A stretch of DNA of 64,000 nucleotides from Burkholderiaceae bacterium. GTDB lineage: Bacteria > Pseudomonadota > Gammaproteobacteria > Burkholderiales > Burkholderiaceae_D. Position 1 is the first letter of the stretch; each line of letters opens with the position of its first letter. A model generated the notes under the pieces. That model had not been told where the DNA came from and did no database searches. It worked only from the letters and a program-made list of their open reading frames with translations. Shown here one piece after another: positions 36,816 through 45,782 of this stretch. The stretch lies in contig JAFANH010000006.1 in NCBI GenBank assembly GCA_019232795.1, forward strand, positions 1 through 64,000, given 5' to 3'. The position numbers and the translations under genes were made by a program.

Positions 36816-38192
36816 ATGACGGTATTCGCCTGGTTTCGTCGCGATCTGCGCCTGTTCGATCATGCGGCGTTGTATCAAGCCTTGAAAGCTTCGTCCCGCG
36901 TAATCCCCGTTTTTGTCTTCGACACCACCATACTAGCCTCGCTGCCACGCAACGATCGCCGCGTTGCGTTTATCCGGGAAAGCCTGGTTGAACTGCAGGC
37001 AGAACTGGCACAACATGGTTCCGGCCTGGTGGTGGCGCATGGCGATCCACTCACGGAAATACCGCGCCTGGCTGCGGAATACGGCGCCCAAGCCGTCTAC
37101 GTAAATCATGATTACGAGCCTTCTGCCATCGCGCGCGACGCCGCGGTGGCTACCAGTCTGCAAACGCAAGGCGTGCAATTCTACAGCTTCAAGGATCAGG
37201 TAATTTTCGAAAAAAATGAAATCCTGACGCAAAGCGGCGGCATGTATAGCGTATTTACGCCTTATAAGCGCAACTGGCTGGCGAAGATCAATGATTTCCA
37301 TCTGAAGTCGTACTCCGTTCGCTCCCATTTGCATCATCTCGCCCAAGGCATAGCCGGTATGCTGCCCTCACTCGGCTCGCTAGGTTTCGACGAAACCGAC
37401 GTCGCCAACTTCAACCCGGGCATGTCCGGCGGCGAGACCTTGTTTGAAGAGTTTTGCGGACGCATCGCGCACTACCGCGAACGGCGAGATTTTCCCGCTG
37501 TCAGAGGTCCCTCCTATCTTTCCGTCCATTTGCGCTTCGGTACGGTTTCGATCCGCGAGTTGGTGCGCACCGCCCGACAAATCGGCGGTCCGGGAGCGGA
37601 GACTTGGTTGTCGGAATTGATCTGGCGCGAGTTCTATCAGCAGTTACTATGGCATCGGCCCGACGTTGTCGATCACGCGTTCAAATCCGAATACGATACG
37701 CTGCGATTTTCCAACGATAGAACCATGTTCGCCGCCTGGTGCGAGGGCCGAACCGGTTACCCGATTGTCGACGCGGCGATGCGTCAGCTCAACCAGACCG
37801 GGTACATGCACAATCGGCTGCGCATGATCACGGCCAGCTTTCTGGTCAAAGACTTGCTCGTAGACTGGCGCTGGGGAGAGCGATATTTCGCGGAAAGACT
37901 CATCGACTTCGACTTGGCATCCAACAATGGCGGCTGGCAATGGGCCGCCTCCACCGGTTGCGATGCCCAGCCCTGGTTCCGGATATTCAATCCCGTCACT
38001 CAGTCGAAGCGCTTCGATCCGCAAGGTGCATTCATCCGGCGCTACTGTCCCGAGCTCGCTGCAATCAAGGACGATGCGATCCATGCGCCTTGGTTATCCG
38101 AAGCTTTTGACCCGCTTAGCTATCCGCCTCCCATCGTGGATCATGCAATACAGCGCGCCGCAGCGCTCGCCTTGTTTGGCAGGCGTCAATAA
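36816..38192 (+). CDS. phrB: Deoxyribodipyrimidine photolyase (class I CPD type)
   Basis: This 458-residue flavoprotein reverses UV-induced pyrimidine dimers using blue light. The N-terminal antenna domain begins MTVFAWFRRDLRLFDH. The FAD domain carries GRTGYPIVDAAMRQL, MHNRLRMITASFLVKDLLVDWRWGE (as MHNRLRM and DWRWGE) and DFDLASNNGGWQW, the signature of E. coli-type PhrB. The start at 36816 matches the family N-terminus; upstream in-frame starts add an unrelated 27 residues. Confidence 0.94.
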   Translation: MTVFAWFRRDLRLFDHAALYQALKASSRVIPVFVFDTTILASLPRNDRRVAFIRESLVELQAELAQHGSGLVVAHGDPLTEIPRLAAEYGAQAVYVNHDYEPSAIARDAAVATSLQTQGVQFYSFKDQVIFEKNEILTQSGGMYSVFTPYKRNWLAKINDFHLKSYSVRSHLHHLAQGIAGMLPSLGSLGFDETDVANFNPGMSGGETLFEEFCGRIAHYRERRDFPAVRGPSYLSVHLRFGTVSIRELVRTARQIGGPGAETWLSELIWREFYQQLLWHRPDVVDHAFKSEYDTLRFSNDRTMFAAWCEGRTGYPIVDAAMRQLNQTGYMHNRLRMITASFLVKDLLVDWRWGERYFAERLIDFDLASNNGGWQWAASTGCDAQPWFRIFNPVTQSKRFDPQGAFIRRYCPELAAIKDDAIHAPWLSEAFDPLSYPPPIVDHAIQRAAALALFGRRQ

Positions 38193-38224
38193 CGCGCCAT
38201 GCGTCAAGCGGAGAACGTGCAAAG

Positions 38225-38257
38225 AAAAAGGACCTGGAAGCCTACACTTCCAAGTCC
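38225..38257 (-). terminator. Terminator of the tRNA-Pro transcript
   Basis: On the minus strand GGAC-TT-GGAAG pairs with CTTCC-AG-GTCC (38247-38257 with 38230-38240) and is followed by TTTTTCTTT. It lies 8 bases beyond the tRNA CCA end. Confidence 0.75.
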
Positions 38258-38264
38258 TTGAATC

Positions 38265-38341
38265 TGGTCGGAGTACAAGGATTCGAACCTTGGACCCCCT
38301 GCTCCCAAAGCAGGTGCGCTACCGGGCTGCGCTACACTCCG
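38265..38341 (-). tRNA. tRNA-Pro (anticodon TGG)
   Basis: The minus strand folds with acceptor CGGAGTG/TACTCCG, D-arm GCGCAGCCCGGTAGCGC, anticodon stem CCTGC/GCAGG with loop TTTGGGA (anticodon TGG) and T-arm with GGTTCGAATCC. The CCA end is encoded. It reads CCN codons, mainly CCA. Confidence 0.96.
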
Positions 38342-38482
38342 AAGACCGTCATTATACGCCAACGAGGGGTATTGATCAATTTAAGGCCCCATGAATGGCA
38401 CAATTTCCATGAGCAATCATGCAGCATTGACAACGTAATTCGGTTCTGTGCCGTGCGGCCGGCTTAGTTGCTCACTTCGTGG

Positions 38483-39184
38483 CTAACTTTCCACGCCGGA
38501 TTTCAACATGTAGCCAACCCCGCGCACTGTCTTCAAATAGTCCGCGGCGCTGCCCAGGGATTTGCGCAGGCGCATGATATGGACGTCCACCGTGCGCTCT
38601 TCCAAGTAGGCAAGGTCACCCCACACCCTGTCGAGCAACTGCGTACGCGAGAACACGCGCTCTGGATATGACATCAGGAATTGCAGCAGCCTGAATTCGG
38701 CCGGCCCCACGTCGACCGGTGAATTTTTCACCAGGACGACATGCCTTTCTTCATCGAGCGTAATCATGCCAATCGATTTCGGCTCGTTTTTTTCGCTCGG
38801 CGCCTGGCGGCGCAACAAGGCATGGATGCGCGCCACCAGTTCGCGCGGCGAAAATGGCTTGGTCACATAGTCGTCGGCGCCGGCATTCAAGCCTTTCACC
38901 TTGTCTTCATCGAGGCTGCGCGCAGTCAGCATGATGACTGGCAATGCGGCCGTGCGCGCATTGCCGCGCCATTCATTTAACAGGGTGATGCCTGCCGTGT
39001 CCGGCAACATCCAGTCGAGCAGCACCAGGCGCGGCAAAGCTTTTTCCAGAGCCTGACGGGCAGCCTGCGCGGTCGCGGCGATATTCACGTCGAACCCTGC
39101 ATCCTGCAGGGTAAAGCGCAGCAACTCGGCGATGCTGGACTCGTCTTCCACCACCAGGATGGGAACATGAGACTTCGGATTCAT
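38483..39184 (-). CDS. Orphan OmpR/PhoB-family response regulator
   Basis: This 233-residue regulator has a receiver domain with phospho-acceptor Asp57 (LVLLDWMLPD) and a lysine in YVTKPFS, followed by a winged-helix DNA-binding domain (RTVDVHIMRLRKSL, VRGVGYMLK). It is strikingly PhoB-like across both domains, yet the true phoB lies at 56324-57013 beside phoR. No kinase gene is adjacent here; glmM lies upstream with a 25-base gap and may be co-transcribed. Its partner kinase and targets are unknown. Confidence 0.9.
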   Translation of the reverse strand: MNPKSHVPILVVEDESSIAELLRFTLQDAGFDVNIAATAQAARQALEKALPRLVLLDWMLPDTAGITLLNEWRGNARTAALPVIMLTARSLDEDKVKGLNAGADDYVTKPFSPRELVARIHALLRRQAPSEKNEPKSIGMITLDEERHVVLVKNSPVDVGPAEFRLLQFLMSYPERVFSRTQLLDRVWGDLAYLEERTVDVHIMRLRKSLGSAADYLKTVRGVGYMLKSGVES

Positions 39185-39209
39185 TTGCCCCGCCCTACCC
39201 GGCTTCCGT

Positions 39210-40547
39210 TCAGACCGCGAGCTTGTCGGCGATGCGGCGCGCCATGCTCTCGGCCACTTGCGCCGACTTGGCTTCCACCATCACGCGTATCAAGGGCTCC
39301 GTACCCGAGGCGCGGATCAAGACCCGCCCCTCTTCGCCAAGCTCCGCTTCCACCGCATTCTTTTCAGCCACCATTGCGCCATTGATTTGCCAGTCGTAGC
39401 CGGGTGCGACCTTGACGTTGATCAGTTTTTGCGGGAACAGCACCATGTCTTCCGTGAATTGCGCCAGCGTCTTGCCGCTGCGCTTGAGCGCGGACAGAAT
39501 CTGCAGCGCCGAAATGATGCCGTCGCCGGTCGTATGCTTGTCGAGGAAGAGCATGTGTCCCGATCCCTCGCCGCCGAGCACCCAGCCGCGTTCCTGCAGG
39601 ACTTCGAGCACGTAGCGGTCGCCAACCTTGGCGCGCGCAAAGCCGACGCCCATTTTCTTGAGCGCCACCTCGACCGCCATATTGGTCATCAGGGTGCCAA
39701 CCGCGCCCGCCACCGGACCGACGGCCAAGCGGTCTTTCACCATCACATACAACAGCTCGTCGCCGTTGTAGACACGGCCGCTGGCGTCAACCAGCAACAG
39801 CCTGTCGGCATCGCCGTCAAGTGCAACGCCGAAGTCGGCCCTATGCTCGCGCACCGCGGCCGACAAGGCTTCGGGCGCCGTGGCGCCATGGCCGTCGTTG
39901 ATGTTCAAGCCATTGGGCTGATTGCCGATCGCCACCACCTCGGCGCCCAGTTCATGGAATACGTCGGGCGCAATGTGATAGGCAGCGCCGTGGGCGCAAT
40001 CGACCACGATCTTGAAACCGCGCAAATCGAGCTCGTTGGGGAACGTGCTCTTGCAGAATTCGATATAGCGGCCGCGCGCATCGTCGAGGCGCTTGGCCTT
40101 GCCCAGGCTTTCCGACGGTACGCAATCGATGGGGTCGTCCATCGCCGTCTCGATCGCGGTTTCCACCGCGTCGGGCAGCTTGCTGCCGAGCCCGGAAAAG
40201 AACTTGATGCCGTTGTCGTGATAGGGATTGTGCGATGCAGAAATCACCACGCCGGCCGTCAGGCGCAAGGCGCGCGTCAGGTAGGCGATGGCAGGCGTCG
40301 GCATCGGTCCGGCCAGCATGACGTCGACGCCGGCCGCGGCGAAACCGGCCTCCAGCGAAGCTTCCAGCATGTAGCCGGAAATGCGCGTGTCCTTGCCGAT
40401 CAACACCACCGGCTTGCCGCCCGTGGTGCTGGTGCGGGTCAACACGCGACCTGCGGCATAGCCTAGCCGCATGACGAAGCCGGGCGTGATGGGCAGGGTG
40501 CCGACCCGGCCGCGTACGCCGTCTGTGCCGAAGTATTTGCGTGTCAT
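39210..40547 (-). CDS. glmM: Phosphoglucosamine mutase
   Basis: GlmM converts glucosamine-6-phosphate to glucosamine-1-phosphate for peptidoglycan and LPS precursors. The 445-residue protein starts [16 protein letters not shown]. It has the phosphoserine loop [13 protein letters not shown] (active Ser105), the metal loop [13 protein letters not shown] and the C-terminal phosphate loop [20 protein letters not shown] precedes the ATG, which overlaps the folP stop by 4 bases. Confidence 0.97.
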   Translation of the reverse strand: MTRKYFGTDGVRGRVGTLPITPGFVMRLGYAAGRVLTRTSTTGGKPVVLIGKDTRISGYMLEASLEAGFAAAGVDVMLAGPMPTPAIAYLTRALRLTAGVVISASHNPYHDNGIKFFSGLGSKLPDAVETAIETAMDDPIDCVPSESLGKAKRLDDARGRYIEFCKSTFPNELDLRGFKIVVDCAHGAAYHIAPDVFHELGAEVVAIGNQPNGLNINDGHGATAPEALSAAVREHRADFGVALDGDADRLLLVDASGRVYNGDELLYVMVKDRLAVGPVAGAVGTLMTNMAVEVALKKMGVGFARAKVGDRYVLEVLQERGWVLGGEGSGHMLFLDKHTTGDGIISALQILSALKRSGKTLAQFTEDMVLFPQKLINVKVAPGYDWQINGAMVAEKNAVEAELGEEGRVLIRASGTEPLIRVMVEAKSAQVAESMARRIADKLAV

Positions 40548-41422
40548 TCTTGTTCTTCCTCTTGTTTTTGCTTCGTCCCCACGGGACCAACCATGGTCGC
40601 CGTCCACACCTTCAACGCGTCGACCGTCTCCGCGACATCATGCACCCGCAAAATGCGGGCTCCCTGCGCCGTCGCTGCCAATGCCGCCGCCAAACTTCCC
40701 GCCAGCCTGCCTTCGACCGGTTTCCCTGTCAAGCTGCCCAGCATCGATTTACGCGACAGGCCGGCGAGCACAGGCAAGCCGGTCTCATCCTGCATCTTGC
40801 CGATATTGTTCAGCAGAGCCAGGTTGTGCTCGAGCGTCTTGCCGAAGCCGAAGCCGGGGTCGATGCACAAGCGTGCACGCGCAACGCCGGCCTGCTCCAA
40901 CACTTTGACCCGGTCGCTCAAGAAGCCGCTCACCTCCTGTACCGCGTCGCCATAGCGCGGATCGCGCTGCATGCTCTGCGGGTCGCCTTGCATGTGCATG
41001 ATGCAAAGCGCGCAATCAGCCTCCGCCACCGCTTCGACGGCGCCGTGCTCCCGGAATCCCTTGATGTCGTTGATCAGGTCGGCGCCGGCGGCAATCGCCT
41101 CGCGCATCACCTGCGGCTTGTAGGTGTCGATCGACAGCGGTTTGCCGCAATCGCGCAACGCATACAGGATGGGCATCACGCGCCGCAACTCTTCTTCCAG
41201 CGATACCGGCTGCACGCCGGGACGGCTCGATTCGCCGCCGATGTCGATGATGTCGACGCCTTCCGCAATCATCTGTTCCGCCTGCGACAAGGCCAGGTCC
41301 AACGAATAGAATTGACCGCCGTCGGAAAAGGAGTCGGGCGTGACGTTAAGTATGCCCATCACCAGCGGCCTGCCCGTATTCAGCGGCAGGTTGTAGCGTC
41401 CGCATTGCAGGATAGCTTGCAT
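40544..41422 (-). CDS. folP: Dihydropteroate synthase
   Basis: This 292-residue TIM-barrel enzyme joins p-aminobenzoate to the pterin pyrophosphate in folate synthesis and is the sulfonamide target. It shows [27 protein letters not shown] and [15 protein letters not shown] (DPGFGFGK), the family's substrate loops. The ATG at 41422 is preferred over a TTG eight codons upstream. It lies in the common ftsH-folP-glmM order, separated from ftsH by a terminator. Confidence 0.96.
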   Translation of the reverse strand: MQAILQCGRYNLPLNTGRPLVMGILNVTPDSFSDGGQFYSLDLALSQAEQMIAEGVDIIDIGGESSRPGVQPVSLEEELRRVMPILYALRDCGKPLSIDTYKPQVMREAIAAGADLINDIKGFREHGAVEAVAEADCALCIMHMQGDPQSMQRDPRYGDAVQEVSGFLSDRVKVLEQAGVARARLCIDPGFGFGKTLEHNLALLNNIGKMQDETGLPVLAGLSRKSMLGSLTGKPVEGRLAGSLAAALAATAQGARILRVHDVAETVDALKVWTATMVGPVGTKQKQEEEQE

Positions 41423-41443
41423 CGTTTTTTCTTTTGCACCAAA

Positions 41444-41472
41444 CAAAAAGGGCGAGGATTACTCCTCACCCT
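41444..41472 (-). terminator. Terminator between ftsH and folP
   Basis: On the minus strand AGGGTGAGGA (41463-41472) pairs with TCCTCGCCCT (41449-41458) with one mismatch, followed by five T residues. It should limit ftsH read-through into folP-glmM. Confidence 0.8.
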
Positions 41473-41490
41473 CTGTTGTTAAGCCACTGT

Positions 41491-43362
41491 TCAAACCGTG
41501 GCGGGAGCGCTGGGCTTGATGTCCGGCGGGTTGCCCGGCACGGCCTTCTTCGTCAGACGGGTGTCCTTGGGCGGGCGCGGCTCCTTGCCTTCCATGATGT
41601 CGGTCACCTGATCGGCATCGATGGTTTCCCATTCGAGCAAGGCCTTGGACATCGCCTCGACCTTGTCGCGGCTTTCCTCAAGCAGCTTCTTGGCCAACGC
41701 ATATTGCGTATCGAGGATGCGGCGGATTTCGGCGTCGGCCACTTCCTGGGTCGCTTCCGAAATCGGCTTGCGGAAACCGTTGTCCTGCTCAGTTTCGACG
41801 TACACCATGGTGCCAAGCGCGTCGGACATGCCATAGCGCATCACCATCGAGCGGGCGATGTTGGTGGCACGGCGGAAATCGTCGGAAGCGCCAGTGGACA
41901 AAACGTTGAGGAATAATTCTTCAGCGGCACGGCCGCCGAACAGCATGGCGATGTCTGCCAGCATGTTGTCCTTGTAGTCGTTCAACTGGTCTTCTTCCGG
42001 CAGCGTCCAGGTCACGCCCAGGGCCCACCCGCGCGGCATGATGCTGACCTTGTGCACCGGATCGCACTCGGGCAGCAGCTTGGCGATCACCGCATGGCCG
42101 GCCTCGTGGAAAGCAGTCTTGCGGCGCTGCGATTCGGTAATGACGGCCGACTTGCGCTCCGGCCCCATGTAGACCTTGTCCTTGGCATCTTCGAAGTCTT
42201 GCATTTCGACCGTACGCTTGTTGCGGCGTGCGGCAAACAAGGCCGCTTCGTTGACCAGGTTGGCCAGATCGGCGCCCGAGAAGCCAGGCGTGCCACGCGC
42301 CAGCACAGCGGCTTCGACGTCGTTCGAAATCGGCACCTTGCGCATGTGGACATTGAGGATCTGTTCGCGGCCGCGGATGTCGGGCAAGCCCACCGACACC
42401 TGGCGGTCGAAACGGCCGGGACGCAGCAAGGCCTTGTCGAGCACGTCGGAACGGTTGGTGGCAGCTACCACGATCACGCCGGAATTCGGCTCGAAACCGT
42501 CCATCTCGACCAGCAATTGATTCAGCGTCTGTTCGCGTTCGTCATTACCGCCGCCGACACCGGCGCCACGATGGCGGCCAACCGCATCGATTTCATCGAT
42601 GAAGACGATGCAGGGCGCATGCTTCTTGGCATTGTCGAACATGTCGCGCACGCGCGAAGCGCCGACACCGACGAACATTTCGACAAAATCGGAACCCGAA
42701 ATGGTGAAGAACGGCACCTTCGCTTCGCCGGCGATGGCGCGCGCCAGCAAGGTCTTGCCGGTACCGGGCGGGCCAACCATCAGCACGCCGCGCGGGATGC
42801 GGCCGCCGAGTTTCTGAAACTTGGTGGGGTCGCGCAGAAAGTCGACCAGTTCGCTCACTTCTTCTTTCGCTTCGTCGCAACCGGCGACGTCGGCAAAGGT
42901 CACGGCGTTATTGGTTTCGTCGAGCATGCGCGCCTTCGACTTGCCGAACGAGAATGCCCCGCCCTTGCCGCCGCCTTGCATCTGGCGCATGAAGAATACC
43001 CAGACGCCGATCAAGAGCAGCATCGGGAACCAGGAAATGAAAACCTGCGACAGGAAAGATTGCTCTTCCGGAGCTTTGTTGTCGAACTTGACGCCGTTAT
43101 TGACCAGATCGCCGATCAAGCCATGATCCATGTAAGTCATGGTGGCTTTGACCTTCTTGCCGTCGGTGGTGGTGGCGACGATGCTGGTGCCTTCCAGAAC
43201 GGCATCCTTGATCTGCTTGGACCTCACTTCATCGAGGAAGTCCGAATAGGCGATCGGGGTCGCGCCGCTGGACAGTCCGTGGTTGTCGAACTGCTTGAAT
43301 AGCATGAACAGCACCAATAAGATGACTGCCCAAATCGCGGCTTTAGAAAACATATTGTTCAC
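41491..43362 (-). CDS. ftsH: ATP-dependent zinc metalloprotease FtsH
   Basis: This 623-residue membrane-anchored AAA protease degrades misfolded membrane proteins and short-lived regulators. It has two N-terminal membrane spans (about 8-22 and 109-124) around a periplasmic domain, Walker A GPPGTGKT at 197-204, the second-region-of-homology [20 protein letters not shown] (motif LRPGRFDR) and the zinc site HEAGH near 420. The start is GTG, with GAGGAG 6 bases upstream; a GGAGGC/GCCTCC hairpin lies just before the Shine-Dalgarno. Confidence 0.97.
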   Translation of the reverse strand: MNNMFSKAAIWAVILLVLFMLFKQFDNHGLSSGATPIAYSDFLDEVRSKQIKDAVLEGTSIVATTTDGKKVKATMTYMDHGLIGDLVNNGVKFDNKAPEEQSFLSQVFISWFPMLLLIGVWVFFMRQMQGGGKGGAFSFGKSKARMLDETNNAVTFADVAGCDEAKEEVSELVDFLRDPTKFQKLGGRIPRGVLMVGPPGTGKTLLARAIAGEAKVPFFTISGSDFVEMFVGVGASRVRDMFDNAKKHAPCIVFIDEIDAVGRHRGAGVGGGNDEREQTLNQLLVEMDGFEPNSGVIVVAATNRSDVLDKALLRPGRFDRQVSVGLPDIRGREQILNVHMRKVPISNDVEAAVLARGTPGFSGADLANLVNEAALFAARRNKRTVEMQDFEDAKDKVYMGPERKSAVITESQRRKTAFHEAGHAVIAKLLPECDPVHKVSIMPRGWALGVTWTLPEEDQLNDYKDNMLADIAMLFGGRAAEELFLNVLSTGASDDFRRATNIARSMVMRYGMSDALGTMVYVETEQDNGFRKPISEATQEVADAEIRRILDTQYALAKKLLEESRDKVEAMSKALLEWETIDADQVTDIMEGKEPRPPKDTRLTKKAVPGNPPDIKPSAPATV

Positions 43363-43515
43363 GGGGACTCCTCGGAGGCAAAAGCGGCCTCCTCTGCATT
43401 TTTTCTGGTAAACGCGATTCTACTCGCAATAATAGGGACTTGCAGCGTGGACATGGGGCGAAAGTCCTGAAAAATCAAGAGCTAACGGCTCTCTTTTGTA
43501 CGATCTTGGCAACAT

Positions 43516-44160
43516 TCAGGCGGGATTCTTGAGGATTTTGCCAAGCAAGAAGATTTCGGACGATTTGTCGCGGCTGGCCTTGGGCTTCTTTTGCACAACC
43601 ACCTTGAACTCGCGCCGGAAATTGTCAAGGATCTGGTTGAAGCCGGTACCGTTGAAGCATTTGACCAGCAGCGAACCCGAGGGTTTCATGTGCTTTTGGG
43701 CAAATTCTATCGCCAGGTCAATGATGTGCTCGACCCGCGCCGCATCGGCGATGGCAATGCCGGACAGGTTGGGCGCCATGTCGGACAGCACCAGGTCGAC
43801 CTTGCGGCCGGCCAGCACTTGCTCTAACTGTTGCACCGACTCGTCCTCGCGGAAATCGCCGAGGATGAAGTGGACGTCGGCAATCGGCTCCATCGGCAGC
43901 ATGTCCAGTCCGATGATGGTGCCATGAATGCCGCCGCCGTCCTTACCCGCCAGCTTGTTGCGCGCGTATTGCGACCAGCTGCCCGGCGTGCTGCCGAGAT
44001 CGACGATGACCTGGCCCGGCTTGATCAAGTGCTCGCTTTCGTCGATTTCCTTGAGCTTGTAGGCGGCGCGGGCGCGATAGCCTTCTTTCTGCGCCAGCTT
44101 CACGTAGGGGTCGTTGATGTGGTCGTGCAGCCAGTTTTTATTGAATTTATTCTTTGCCAT
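43516..44160 (-). CDS. rlmE: 23S rRNA 2'-O-methyltransferase (RrmJ/FtsJ)
   Basis: RlmE methylates U2552 of 23S rRNA late in 50S assembly. The 214-residue protein has the SAM motif [16 protein letters not shown] and the K-D-K-E-type catalytic residues, seen in [22 protein letters not shown] and the C-terminal [11 protein letters not shown] region. It is followed by ftsH on the same strand and is divergent from the CRM-domain gene with only 49 bp between, a conserved arrangement. Confidence 0.95.
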   Translation of the reverse strand: MAKNKFNKNWLHDHINDPYVKLAQKEGYRARAAYKLKEIDESEHLIKPGQVIVDLGSTPGSWSQYARNKLAGKDGGGIHGTIIGLDMLPMEPIADVHFILGDFREDESVQQLEQVLAGRKVDLVLSDMAPNLSGIAIADAARVEHIIDLAIEFAQKHMKPSGSLLVKCFNGTGFNQILDNFRREFKVVVQKKPKASRDKSSEIFLLGKILKNPA

Positions 44161-44209
44161 TCCGTTAGAATACTGCTTTTATATGCCATCCCTATTTCAA
44201 GGGAAATCC

Positions 44210-44677
44210 ATGCTCAAACTCACTCCCGCCGAACGTAGCGCCCTGCGCGCCGAAGCCCATGCGCTCAATCCGGTCGTCATGATCAGCGAAGCGGGCCTCA
44301 AGCCCAGCCTGCTGAAGGAAATCGACGCCAGCCTCAATGCACACGGCTTGATCAAGATCCGCGTATTCGGCGACGACCGCGAAGCGCGCATAGAGATGTA
44401 CGAAACCATCTGCGCCAAGCTCGAGGCCGCACCGGTCCAGCATATCGGCAAACTGCTGGTGGTCTATCGCCCGAAGAAGGAAGCCGTCAAGGAACGCAGC
44501 GCCACCGCCGGCAAGGGCATGCGCCAGGTGACCATCGTCAAACCCAGCGCCAGCGGCACCAAGAAGCCGAGCGTCACCAAGGTCATGGTCAAAGGCAATG
44601 AGCGCGTGACCCAGGGCGGTTCGATCAAGCGCGCCAAGCCGCGCCAGCGCAGCACCAAGAAATCTGCGGGCCGTTAA
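44210..44677 (+). CDS. yhbY: CRS1/YhbY (CRM) domain RNA-binding protein
   Basis: The 155-residue protein has an N-terminal CRM domain (about 1-95, MLKLTPAERSALRAEAHAL, then VMISEAGLKPSLLKEIDASL in separate motifs, and HIGKLLVVYRP), which binds pre-50S ribosomal RNA. A basic tail of about 55 residues rich in Lys, Arg and Ser follows and is absent in E. coli YhbY. AAGGGA lies 5-10 bases before the ATG. An ATG at 44183 would add nine residues. Confidence 0.92.
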   Translation: MLKLTPAERSALRAEAHALNPVVMISEAGLKPSLLKEIDASLNAHGLIKIRVFGDDREARIEMYETICAKLEAAPVQHIGKLLVVYRPKKEAVKERSATAGKGMRQVTIVKPSASGTKKPSVTKVMVKGNERVTQGGSIKRAKPRQRSTKKSAGR

Positions 44678-44693
44678 GCTTCGCAGTTAAGTT

Positions 44694-45149
44694 TTATTCT
44701 TTGTCGCGGGACTGGAGAACCAAGGCCAGTCCCAACAGGCTCGCTATCAGATACAGTCCGCTGGAAACGCCGTGCAGGACACCAAATTGCATTCTCGCAT
44801 CGGCAGTCATGATCCCACTCGGCCCCGCCGCTTCACGCAACGCTGCCATGAACGGATGCAGCGCAAAATAACCGAGCAAGGTACAGGCCAGCATCGCGGC
44901 AATCAGCCACAACACTCTGTTGGGACGCGGCTTTCTTGTTGCGTGCAAAGCAAAGAGGACCAGTCCGCAGGCTACCGACCACCATGCCTCGACGCGGAAC
45001 ATGCTGCCTGCGATGGTGCCAGCTAACACGCGATCAGGCAGGGTAACAAACAAGGTCGGCGCCACCAGGTAGCCGACCGTCCACAAACTGCTGACCCACA
45101 ACATGGTCAGCAGAAAACGAAGGCAAGCTATCCTTATCGTGGGGCCCAC
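44694..45149 (-). CDS. DUF4149 domain membrane protein
   Basis: This 151-residue protein has four predicted transmembrane helices and matches the DUF4149 (TMEM205-like) pattern, with GYLVAPTLF in the first helix pair and MQFGVLHGVSSGLYLI near the C-terminus. No function is established. It is conserved between greA and yhbY in Burkholderiales and lies 12 bases after the greA stop. Confidence 0.85.
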   Translation of the reverse strand: MGPTIRIACLRFLLTMLWVSSLWTVGYLVAPTLFVTLPDRVLAGTIAGSMFRVEAWWSVACGLVLFALHATRKPRPNRVLWLIAAMLACTLLGYFALHPFMAALREAAGPSGIMTADARMQFGVLHGVSSGLYLIASLLGLALVLQSRDKE

Positions 45150-45161
45150 CGAGCGCCCGCT

Positions 45162-45638
45162 TTAGACGTAACGCACTTCGAGGATTTCATACTCGCGCGC
45201 GCCGGACGGCGCCTGCACTTCGACCACATCGCCTGCGTACTTGCCAATCAGCGCACGTGCGATCGGCGAAGTGATCGAAACCTTGGCATGTTTCAAATCG
45301 GCTTCGTCGGTGCCGACGATCTGGTAGCTGACTTTCTCACCCGACTCCAGGTCTTCCAGATCCACGGTGGAAGCAAATACGACGCGACCTTCGGCGTCGA
45401 GCAACTCCGGGTCGATGACTTGCGCCGCACCCAGCTTGCCTTCGAGATCGGCAATGCGGCCTTCGATAAAGCTTTGGCGCTCCTTGGCGGCGTCGTACTC
45501 GGCGTTTTCCGAAAGATCACCTTGCGCGCGCGCCTCGGCAATGGCGTTGATCACGGCCGGGCGGTCTTTGGTTTTGAGACGGTGCAGCTCTTCCTTGAGC
45601 AATTCGGCGCCGCGCTTGGTAATAGGTACAGAACTCAT
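45162..45638 (-). CDS. greA: Transcription elongation factor GreA
   Basis: GreA rescues backtracked RNA polymerase by stimulating transcript cleavage. The 158-residue product has the N-terminal coiled coil with the acidic tip ([16 protein letters not shown]) and the C-terminal FKBP-like domain ([18 protein letters not shown] region). The ATG at 45638 gives the usual [14 protein letters not shown] start. Confidence 0.97.
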   Translation of the reverse strand: MSSVPITKRGAELLKEELHRLKTKDRPAVINAIAEARAQGDLSENAEYDAAKERQSFIEGRIADLEGKLGAAQVIDPELLDAEGRVVFASTVDLEDLESGEKVSYQIVGTDEADLKHAKVSITSPIARALIGKYAGDVVEVQAPSGAREYEILEVRYV

Positions 45639-45663
45639 GATTTCTCTTGATAAAGGAAAACCA

Positions 45664-45701
45664 CAGAGCTTGGAAGGCGTTTTTGCGCCCTGCAAGCTCT
45701 G
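45664..45701 (-). terminator. Hairpin between carB and greA
   Basis: CAGAGCTTG (45664-45672) pairs with CAAGCTCTG (45693-45701), and inside it GGCG (45676-45679) pairs with CGCC (45686-45689). On the minus strand TGGTTTTCC follows. It may end carAB transcription or act as an attenuator in the greA leader, 25 bases before the greA start. Confidence 0.5.
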
Positions 45702-45782
45702 CGGTCGGTATTGCTATGAAATTGTTTGTTAGCTAAGGCAGCCGAACATGCCGATCACGTCGACCATGCGGCTGCTTTGACC

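Noticed and set aside
43366-43400. Hairpin before ftsH as a heat-sensing RNA thermometer
   Set aside because: A six-pair GGAGGC/GCCTCC stem exists but does not clearly include the Shine-Dalgarno; evidence too thin to call.
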